From: an uncultured Clostridia bacterium
GTDB lineage: Bacteria; Bacillota; Clostridia; Oscillospirales; Ruminococcaceae
Reading direction: 5' to 3'
DNA length: 49,373 nucleotides
NCBI GenBank assembly: GCA_946545645.1
Contig: CAMNNQ010000187.1
Span: 1-49,373 of the forward strand
Each line of letters starts with the position of its first letter. Within the stretch, counting starts at the first letter, position 1. This document shows, piece by piece, positions 43,309-49,373 of the stretch. The notes beneath the pieces were generated by a model. That model made no database searches. It had not been told where the DNA came from and worked only from the letters and a program-made list of their open reading frames with translations. The translations under genes were made by a program, and so were the position numbers.

Positions 43309-44348
43309 ATGCCTACTATCAAAGACGCATTAGATATTATCGGCAAGTTGACTGTTGCAGAGCAGGAAAGCCTTAAAACAATGCTTTTAAGCCCCGCCTT
43401 TGTAAAGTCTTTGAATATTGAAGATTTCGTAGCAAAGGAACGCTTTGTGCAAATGGTCGTGTATGCCCTCTTTGTGGTTGTATTCATGTGGTTCGTAACG
43501 GTCATCGTAAAGACGGTACGCAGCGATATGTATGCAAGGATTGTGGCAAGTCCTTCGTGATTGCTACGAACTCCATTGTGTCTGGTACAAGAAAAGACTT
43601 GTCCGTATGGGAACAGTATATTGATTGTATGATGAATGGTTTATCCATTCGTAAGACTGCTGTTGCTTGTGGTATTCATAGAAACACCGCTTTCCTTTGG
43701 AGGCACAAGATTTTAGACGCTCTTCAGAATATGGCAGACGATGTTACTCTTGACGGCATTATTGAGGCTGACGAAACTTTTTTCGCCATCTCGTACAAGG
43801 GCAATCATAGTAAGAGTAAGACATTTACTATGCCACGCAAGGCTCATAAGCGTGGTCATTCTACACATATCAGAGGCTTGTCCAAAGAAAAAGTATGTGT
43901 TCCTTGTGCGGTTAATAGGAATGGCTTGTCTGTCTCCAAGATTACGAATACTGGTAGAGTTTCTACAAAAGATTTACATCATATTTATGATGGTAGGATT
44001 AAGACCAATTCCACTCTTGTTACGGACAAGATGAACTCCTATGTGAGATTTACGAATGCCAACGGCATTGACCTTGTACAGTTAAAGACGGGCAAAGCCA
44101 AGAAAGGCATTTATAATATCCAGCATATCAATAGCTACCATAGTCAGTTAAAGAGGTTTATGCGTGGCTTTAATGGTGTTTCCACCAAATATCTGAACAA
44201 CTATCTTGTGTGGAATAACCTTGTAAATTATGCCAAAGAAAGTGATATGGAGAAAAGAAACATCTTCTTGACTTTCGTTTTGGCAACATTGAAAACTGCT
44301 AAATGCAGAGACTTATCAAACAGACCAGCAGTTCCTCTGGTCGCCTAA
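43309..44348 (+). pseudogene. IS1595-type transposase, frameshifted
   Basis: From ATG 43309 (AAGGAGGT 8 nt upstream) the frame reads the normal N-terminus to FVAKERF, then leaves the family pattern. Reading one frame back from about 43449 restores ANGRVCPLCGCIHVVRNG and CKDCGKSF, the zinc ribbon, then the DDE-type catalytic domain (IIEADETFF, LVTDKMNSY, INSYHSQLKRFM, YLNNYLVWNNL). The break is at CGCTTTGTGCAAATGG, which looks like an extra TG. No canonical slippery heptamer is present, so mutation is likelier than programmed shifting. A GTG at 43488 could yield a form lacking most of the zinc ribbon. Confidence 0.85.
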
Positions 44349-44372
44349 TTAGAATTTGTGGAGGTGATATCT

Positions 44373-44729
44373 ATGAAAAAGATAATAGCAATGGTGCTGT
44401 GCCTTGTGCTTACACTCTCTTTGGTTGGCTGTGGAAATGCTCAAAAGGCAGATACTAAACCTGTTTCAGAAGAGGTGGTAACAGGTACAGTCTTGGTTAT
44501 TGAAGATGGTGCTATGACCATTGAAGTAAAAGAGAAACCAATAGAGGAAATGAAAAGCACTTCTCTAAATGTACCGATTACGAATATGCCTTCTTCTCCC
44601 GAACCTGTTGTTGGCGATACTGTTGAGATTACATACAATGGTAAGATTACAACGACTACTCCAGAGGGTGGTGTAGATATTTACAGTATCAGTAGTGCAG
44701 ATATTATGCACATGGAAGTGAAACGATAA
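44373..44729 (+). CDS. Small lipoprotein, passenger of the IS
   Basis: 118 aa. Lipoprotein signal peptide with lipobox LVGC (cysteine near residue 21), then a beta-rich domain of about 95 residues (VVTGTVLVIEDGAMTIEV, GDTVEITYNGKITTTTPEGG) resembling small OB-like extracellular domains of unknown role. GTGGAGGTGAT is the ribosome site; a GTG at 44358 is in frame, but ATG 44373 starts the signal peptide. It lies 24 nt after the transposase and inside the terminal repeats, so it moves with the element. Confidence 0.85.
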   Translation: MKKIIAMVLCLVLTLSLVGCGNAQKADTKPVSEEVVTGTVLVIEDGAMTIEVKEKPIEEMKSTSLNVPITNMPSSPEPVVGDTVEITYNGKITTTTPEGGVDIYSISSADIMHMEVKR

Positions 44730-44747
44730 TTTGTGGAGGTAGTCGCA

Positions 44748-44777
44748 ATGAAGCATTGTTTTAAGGCTCCCCTATAA
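44748..44777 (+). other. Nine-codon frame, possible remnant of a second passenger
   Basis: GGAGGT at 44735-44740 precedes an ATG that reads MKHCFKAPL and stops. The ribosome site repeats the pattern seen before the lipoprotein gene (TTGTGGAGGT). It may be the start of a deleted second passenger gene, or chance. Confidence 0.3.
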
Positions 44778-44789
44778 AAATGGCTATTT

Positions 44790-44814
44790 ATCAACTGTTT
44801 GTTGTGACATAGCC
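44790..44814 (-). repeat. IS terminal inverted repeat, right
   Basis: Inverted match of 43221-43245, 23 of 25 positions. Confidence 0.92.
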
Positions 44815-44822
44815 ATAGTTTA
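44815..44822 (+). repeat. Target-site duplication, right copy
   Basis: ATAGTTTA, identical to 43213-43220. Confidence 0.92.
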
Positions 44823-44838
44823 AAGTCTCAACAAGGGG

Positions 44839-44867
44839 TTGAAAAATACATCCGAATGTGGTATAAT
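44839..44867 (+). promoter_or_regulatory. Promoter of the activase/dehydratase-like gene pair
   Basis: TTGAAA (44839-44844), 17 bp, TATAAT (44862-44867) with TGG as extended -10. The insertion sequence ends only 24 bp before the -35, so any upstream control site has been displaced. Confidence 0.8.
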
Positions 44868-44917
44868 TATTTTGTATATGCAAATATAGGCTTTTATGCC
44901 TAAAATGAGGGTGTTTT

Positions 44918-47863
44918 ATGGAAAAATTACTCAGCCTGGGGATAGATGTCGGCTCGACTACGGTCAAGACAGTCATCCTCGACAACGGAGAGATAGTCTA
45001 TAATAAATACGAGCGGCATTTCTCAAAGGTGCGGGAGACTGTCGCGGAGCAGCTCCGCGCTATCGGGGAGCTCTACCCCGATTCCAGATTTCGCATCGCC
45101 ATAACCGGCTCGGCAGGTCTCGGCATCGCGGAGGCCTGCGGGATATGCTTCGTTCAGGAGGTCTTCTCGGCTTTTACCGCTGTCAACAAGACCTACCCGG
45201 ACGCTGATGTAGTCGTCGAGCTGGGCGGAGAGGATGCCAAGATAATCTTCCTGACCGGCGGAGTCGAGCAGAGGATGAACGGCACCTGCGCCGGAGGCAC
45301 CGGAGCCTTCATCGACCAGATGGCCAGCCTTCTCGGTGTCTCGGCCGACGAGATGAACGCTATGTCTCTCAAAGCGGAAAAGATCTACCCCATAGCCTCC
45401 CGCTGCGGAGTTTTCGCAAAATCGGATATACAGCCGCTGCTCAATCAGGGCGCAAAGAAAGAGGATATAGCTGCCTCTATCTTTCAGGCTGTTGTTGACC
45501 AGACAGTTTCCGGCCTTGCACAGGGCAGAAAGCTGGAGGGAAAGGTGCTCTTCCTCGGAGGGCCTCTCTCCTTCCTCTCGGGGCTGAGAAAAGCCTTTGT
45601 CGATACCCTGAAGCTGGATGCGGAGCACGCTGTGTTCCCGGAGCTGGCTCCCTGCTTTATGGCCTTCGGCTCGGCTCTGCACGCTGAGAAGATGGGCGAC
45701 GAGATGACCATCGCGGAAGCGGTCGAGAAGATACTCTCCGCCAAGGCTCACGATACTATCGTCACCGGCAGACCGCTCTTTGCCTCACAGGAGGAATACC
45801 GGGAATTTGTCGAGAGGCACAAGCAGTCCGACCTTAAATACGAGAACATACAGACCTACCGCGGCGATGCCTATCTCGGCATAGATGCCGGCTCAACGAC
45901 CACCAAGCTGGTGCTCATCACCCCCGACGGCAGGCTGCTCTATCAGTACTACGGCTCAAATAAGGGTCAGCCCCTGGATGTTATCGCGGCAAAGCTGGAG
46001 GAGATATATTCCCTCTCTACCGACGGCCTTGTCATCCGCGCCTCGGCTGTCACAGGCTACGGCGAGGATCTTATCAAAGCCGGCCTCGGAGTCGATTTCG
46101 GCATAGTCGAAACAGTCGCACACTATAAGGCCGCCGCATATTTCTGCCCCGACGTTGATTTCATCATCGACATCGGCGGGCAGGATATCAAATGCTTCAA
46201 GATCAAGAACAACGCTATCGACAGCATCATGCTCAATGAGGCCTGCTCTTCCGGATGCGGCTCCTTTATCCAGACCTTTGCTCAGGCTATGGGCTACGAG
46301 ATCGCTGACTTTGCACGCCTCGGCCTCTTCGCAAAGGCTCCTGTAGAGCTGGGCTCCCGCTGCACAGTCTTCATGAATTCCTCAGTAAAGCAGGCGCAGA
46401 AGGACGGCGCCTCTGTCGAGGATATCTCGGCGGGACTTTCCTCTTCGATAATCAAGAACGCTATATATAAAGTCATCAGAGCCAAATCCATCGACGAGCT
46501 GGGGCAGAATATCGTCGTGCAGGGCGGCACCTTCCTCAACGACGCTGTCCTCCGCTCCTTCGAGATGGAGCTTGGCAGGAACGTTATCAGGCCTGCTATC
46601 GCAGGGCTCATGGGAGCTCTTGGCTGCGCCCTCTTCGCCAAGGAAAGAGCCAGAGAGGGCTCTGTCTCCAAGGTGCTGAACAAGGAGCAGCTCGAAGAGT
46701 TCGCTTATAATTCCTTTGCGACACAGTGCCGGGGCTGCACCGCCCACTGCAACCTGACTATCATCCGCTTCAACGACGGGCACCGCTTTGTCTCCGGCAA
46801 CCGCTGCGAAAGAGGCGCCGGCATAAAGATCGAGAACAAAGTTGAAAATATGGTCGAGTATAAATACTCGGAGATCAAGGCCTACTCCGAGAAGAAGCCC
46901 GCTTCCCCAAAGGCGAAGGTCGGGCTGCCGCTGGCGCTCTCCTTCTATGATCTTATGCCTTATTTCCATACTGTCCTGACAGAGCTGGGCTTCGAGGTCG
47001 TGCTCTCGGAGGAAAGCACAAGAGATACCTACTACAAGGGCCAGCAGACTATCCCCTCGGACACTGTCTGCTACCCCGCCAAGATAACTCACGGGCATAT
47101 CCAGAGCCTGCTGGACAAGGGCGTTGACTTCATCTTCTACCCCTGCATGAGCTACAACTTCGACGAGGGCGGCTCGGACAACCACTACAACTGCCCGGTC
47201 GTCGCCTACTATCCCGAGCTGCTGAAGGCAAATATGCCCGAGCTCAACGAGGATAATTTTATAGCGCCTTATCTCGATATCAACCAGAAGGGGCACGTTG
47301 CCAAGGCGATAGCAAGATCTCTCAGAAAATACGGCATAACCCCGCAGCAGGTGCTCGGTGTCCTCAACAAGGCTTTCTCCGAGCAGGTGCGCTACCGCAG
47401 GAGAGTCGAGAAGAAAGCCGCGGAGATAATGAAGGAAGCCAGAGCCCAGGGCAAGAAGATAATCGTCCTGGCCGGAAGGCCTTACCATATCGACCCGGAG
47501 ATCAATCACGGTATCCACAAGCTGATCGCCTCCCTCGGCTTCGCAGTCGTTACGGAAGACAGCGTGTCAAACCTTACCAATGTCCCGGCGCTGGATGTCC
47601 TCAACCAGTGGACATACCATTCCAGACTCTACCGCGCCGCAGAGTATGTCTGCCGGCACGACGATATGCAGCTCGTGCAGCTCGTTTCCTTCGGATGCGG
47701 TATCGACGCCGTTACGACAGACGAGGTGCGGGCTATCCTCGAGGAGAAGGGCAAGCTCTACACCCAGCTTAAGATAGACGAGATAACCAACCTTGGAGCG
47801 GCAAAGATCAGGCTGCGCTCGCTTGCCGCCGCGCTGGAGGAAAAGGAGGAGAACCGCAAATGA
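44918..47863 (+). CDS. 2-hydroxyacyl-CoA dehydratase activase-type protein, N-terminal portion of a split gene
   Basis: 981 aa. Two ASKHA ATPase domains of the BadF/BcrD/HgdC family: about 5-255 (GIDVGSTTVKTVILD, NGTCAGGTGAFIDQM) and about 322-575 (GIDAGSTTTKLVLI, ACSSGCGSFIQTFAQ). In the activase family the cysteines of these segments bind a shared [4Fe-4S] cluster. Then a cysteine motif CRGCTAHC and a DUF2229-like region with SDTVCYPAKITHGH, YPCMSYN and SFGCGIDAV. Such proteins drive low-potential electrons into double-cubane or dehydratase-type partners. In most Clostridia this and the next gene are one chain of about 1400 residues. Confidence 0.9.
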   Translation: MEKLLSLGIDVGSTTVKTVILDNGEIVYNKYERHFSKVRETVAEQLRAIGELYPDSRFRIAITGSAGLGIAEACGICFVQEVFSAFTAVNKTYPDADVVVELGGEDAKIIFLTGGVEQRMNGTCAGGTGAFIDQMASLLGVSADEMNAMSLKAEKIYPIASRCGVFAKSDIQPLLNQGAKKEDIAASIFQAVVDQTVSGLAQGRKLEGKVLFLGGPLSFLSGLRKAFVDTLKLDAEHAVFPELAPCFMAFGSALHAEKMGDEMTIAEAVEKILSAKAHDTIVTGRPLFASQEEYREFVERHKQSDLKYENIQTYRGDAYLGIDAGSTTTKLVLITPDGRLLYQYYGSNKGQPLDVIAAKLEEIYSLSTDGLVIRASAVTGYGEDLIKAGLGVDFGIVETVAHYKAAAYFCPDVDFIIDIGGQDIKCFKIKNNAIDSIMLNEACSSGCGSFIQTFAQAMGYEIADFARLGLFAKAPVELGSRCTVFMNSSVKQAQKDGASVEDISAGLSSSIIKNAIYKVIRAKSIDELGQNIVVQGGTFLNDAVLRSFEMELGRNVIRPAIAGLMGALGCALFAKERAREGSVSKVLNKEQLEEFAYNSFATQCRGCTAHCNLTIIRFNDGHRFVSGNRCERGAGIKIENKVENMVEYKYSEIKAYSEKKPASPKAKVGLPLALSFYDLMPYFHTVLTELGFEVVLSEESTRDTYYKGQQTIPSDTVCYPAKITHGHIQSLLDKGVDFIFYPCMSYNFDEGGSDNHYNCPVVAYYPELLKANMPELNEDNFIAPYLDINQKGHVAKAIARSLRKYGITPQQVLGVLNKAFSEQVRYRRRVEKKAAEIMKEARAQGKKIIVLAGRPYHIDPEINHGIHKLIASLGFAVVTEDSVSNLTNVPALDVLNQWTYHSRLYRAAEYVCRHDDMQLVQLVSFGCGIDAVTTDEVRAILEEKGKLYTQLKIDEITNLGAAKIRLRSLAAALEEKEENRK

Positions 47864-49143
47864 GTAAGAAGCTCAGCGATGAAGAGATCGCGAGAAAGAA
47901 TATGGGCGGCTCTGACCGCGTCAAGCGGACAGTGTTCACCAAAGAGATGAAGGAGCAGGGATACACTATCCTCATCCCGGATATGCTGCCGATACATTTC
48001 AACCTCCTGATCAAGATCTACGAGAAATACGGCTACAAAATGGAGCTGCTGACCAACAGATCCAGGAATGTCATTGACGAAGGTCTGAAAAACACCCATA
48101 ACGATGCCTGCTACCCCGCTCTGCTGGTAATCGGGCAGTTTATGGACGCCCTCAAAAGCGGAAAATACGATGTCAACAAGGTCGCTCTGCTTATGTCGCA
48201 GACAGGCGGCGGCTGCCGCGCCTCGAATTACATCCACCTTATCAGGAAGGCTGTATCCTCGCAATTCCCGCAGGTCCCTGTCATCTCGCTGAATTTCAGC
48301 GGGCTGGAGCGCAATCCCGCTTTCCCCATGACTCCCGGAATGGCGCTGCGTTTCATCTATGCTGTAATGTACGGTGATATGCTGATGCTGCTTTACAACC
48401 AGTGCAAGCCTTACGAAGTCAACGAGAACGAGACCGACAGGCTGCTGGCTCGCTGGGAGCACCGTCTCGGCAAGCTGCTGGACAAGAACGATTATCTTCT
48501 TCCGAAGCCGATATACAAAGCTATGCTCAAGGATTTTGCAGCGATCCCGAAAAACAAGGTCAGAAAGCCGAGGGTCGGCATTGTCGGGGAGATCTATGTA
48601 AAATACTCCCCTCTGGCCAACAACGATCTGAACAACTTTCTCATTTCCGAGGGCTGCGAGCCGAATGTTCCGGGGCTTATGGATTTTGTTCTTTACTGCT
48701 GCTCCGACCTGCTCAACGACAAGGATCTTTACGACAAAGTCACCAGCTCTACCAGGATCTATCAGATCGGCTACAAGGTACTGCTGCACTTCCAGAGGGA
48801 GCAGATCAAGGTCATCACAGATCACGGGGTATTCCAGCCGCCTCATGATTTTGAGCATTTACGCCGCTGTGCTGACAAATACATCAACCAGGGTGTCAAG
48901 ATGGGTGAGGGCTGGCTTATAACTGCTGAGATGGCGGCATTAGCAGAGACAGGGACTAAGAACATCATCTGCACACAGCCATTTGGCTGTTTACCGAACC
49001 ACATTGTTGCGAAGGGCATGAGCCGTGTTATCAAGCAGGCATATCCTGATGCCAACATTGTAGCTATTGACTACGATCCCGGTGCCACTAAAGTCAACCA
49101 AGAAAACCGCATCAAACTTATGCTCGCCAACGCTGTTTTTTAG
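47860..49143 (+). CDS. 2-hydroxyacyl-CoA dehydratase-like protein, C-terminal portion of the split gene
   Basis: 427 aa, matching the C-terminal third of the long activase/dehydratase-like protein. Candidate cluster cysteines are in NDACYPALLVIGQF, QTGGGCRASNY, QCKPYE, SEGCEPN and ICTQPFGCLPNH. ATG 47860 overlaps the preceding stop by 4 nt (ATGA), with AAGGAGG upstream, so the two chains are made in coupled fashion. The last 100 codons contain three TTA leucines and only CGN arginines, unlike the first 327 codons (no TTA, AGA/AGG frequent). The chain ends NAVF at a stop inside a 46-bp tandem repeat. Confidence 0.87.
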   Translation: MSKKLSDEEIARKNMGGSDRVKRTVFTKEMKEQGYTILIPDMLPIHFNLLIKIYEKYGYKMELLTNRSRNVIDEGLKNTHNDACYPALLVIGQFMDALKSGKYDVNKVALLMSQTGGGCRASNYIHLIRKAVSSQFPQVPVISLNFSGLERNPAFPMTPGMALRFIYAVMYGDMLMLLYNQCKPYEVNENETDRLLARWEHRLGKLLDKNDYLLPKPIYKAMLKDFAAIPKNKVRKPRVGIVGEIYVKYSPLANNDLNNFLISEGCEPNVPGLMDFVLYCCSDLLNDKDLYDKVTSSTRIYQIGYKVLLHFQREQIKVITDHGVFQPPHDFEHLRRCADKYINQGVKMGEGWLITAEMAALAETGTKNIICTQPFGCLPNHIVAKGMSRVIKQAYPDANIVAIDYDPGATKVNQENRIKLMLANAVF

Positions 49144-49226
49144 CGCCGGGGCACGGCGCTCCCGGTGGTCGCTTGCTGTCGTTTTTTAGCGCCGAAACGC
49201 GGCGCTCCCGATGGTCGCTTGCTGTC
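49135..49226 (+). repeat. Two tandem 46-bp repeats containing an inverted repeat
   Basis: Units 49135-49180 and 49181-49226 agree at 41 of 46 positions. Each starts GTTTTTTAGCGCC and contains AGCGCC and GGCGCT arms that form a hairpin. The first unit supplies the last codons and the TAG stop of the preceding gene. Confidence 0.8.
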
Positions 49227-49252
49227 GTTGGTGGGTCGTCTGGACGCCCTGC

Positions 49253-49288
49253 GACGCTGCCGGGAGGTTCAGCGGCGTCTTTTCTTTA
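49253..49288 (+). terminator. Probable terminator after the activase gene pair
   Basis: GACGC (49253-49257) pairs with GCGTC (49275-49279) in an imperfect stem followed by TTTTCTTT. Beyond 49289 I identify nothing up to the window end. Confidence 0.55.
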
Positions 49289-49373
49289 GAGGGGCGGGAC
49301 GTTGTTTGCGGCGGGGTCACAGAACAAGTACTGCACCGCACAAAGCGGGTAATATTGCGCCCATCCAAGGGCG

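Larger units (their letters stand above)
43221..44814 (+). mobile_element. IS1595-like insertion sequence with a passenger gene
   Basis: A 1594-bp element bounded by 25-bp terminal inverted repeats (GGCTATGTCACAACAAA then two differing bases then GTTGAT) and an 8-bp target duplication ATAGTTTA. It holds a frameshifted transposase gene, a lipoprotein passenger and a tiny 9-codon frame. Base composition and codon use are more AT-rich than the surroundings, a sign of transfer. It sits between the terminator of the solute-binding gene and the promoter of the activase gene, breaking neither. Confidence 0.95.

Noticed and set aside
43440-43490. Programmed -1 frameshift in the IS transposase
   Set aside because: The required direction would fit, but there is no slippery heptamer and IS1595-type transposases are normally single frames; a small insertion is simpler. 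Not fully excluded.
49186-49368. Minus-strand frame of 60 codons at the right edge
   Set aside because: It reads through the tandem repeat and a terminator-like hairpin, has no ribosome site, and its Ser/Thr/Arg/Gln-rich sequence looks like repeat translation.
1-49373. CRISPR array, rRNA operon, prophage, toxin-antitoxin or defence island
   Set aside because: No regularly spaced direct repeats, no rRNA-like sequence, no phage structural genes and no recognisable defence modules were found on either strand.

Overview
The window looks like a chromosomal segment of an anaerobic, fairly GC-rich Firmicute of the Ruminococcaceae/Oscillospiraceae type. The basis is the clostridial fatty-acid operon built on FabK, the activase-type 2-hydroxyacyl-CoA dehydratase genes, an NPxTG-like surface-anchor tail, strong Shine-Dalgarno sites and very regular TTGACA-17-TATAAT promoters, often with an extended -10. 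The species assignment is inference. I see no rRNA, no CRISPR array and no phage. There is one tRNA and one clear insertion sequence.

Layout. 1-3668: a two-gene polar amino-acid ABC importer with unusual architecture (a half-full-half binding-protein array fused to the permease; an ATPase with a degenerate RsbW-like tail). 3669-6050: a decayed strip with a promoter-bearing chimeric gene stub, a double-GNAT acetyltransferase, tRNA-Leu(CAG) and a degenerate tRNA-Leu-like copy in its leader. 6050-6848: a membrane protein of unknown function. 6940-17358: one long operon for type II fatty-acid synthesis and acetyl-CoA carboxylase (acpP-fabK-fabD-fabG-fabF-accB-fabZ-accC-accD-accA), then an acyl-CoA ligase and a TetR regulator; a perfect palindrome lies at the predicted transcription start. 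17458-18378: an AEC-family carrier.

18456-33570 is read on the minus strand. A probable long operon starts at a promoter before zapA and runs zapA, U32 peptidase, PH-domain membrane protein, cheA, cheW, cheR, cheB, cheW, mnmG, rsmG. It ends at a terminator that overlaps the promoter of yfhO-nudix. 33765-37743 (minus): an alpha-galactosidase operon that also carries two small genes and a fumarase alpha subunit. 37776-39452 (minus): birA-bioY behind a promoter whose -35 overlaps a good BirA-type operator, which ties biotin supply to the AccB/AccC enzymes of the lipid operon. 39560-41061 (minus): a GGDEF protein.

41299-49373 (plus): a zinc-ribbon membrane-tethered solute-binding protein; an IS1595-like element (43221-44814, 8-bp target duplication) whose transposase is frameshifted and which carries a lipoprotein passenger; then a pair of genes, overlapping by 4 bp, that together form the roughly 1400-residue activase/dehydratase-like protein usually made as one chain. 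The last 300 bp of the second gene differ in codon use, and its stop codon lies inside the first of two 46-bp tandem repeats. That end of the window may be recombined, or it may be an assembly chimera.
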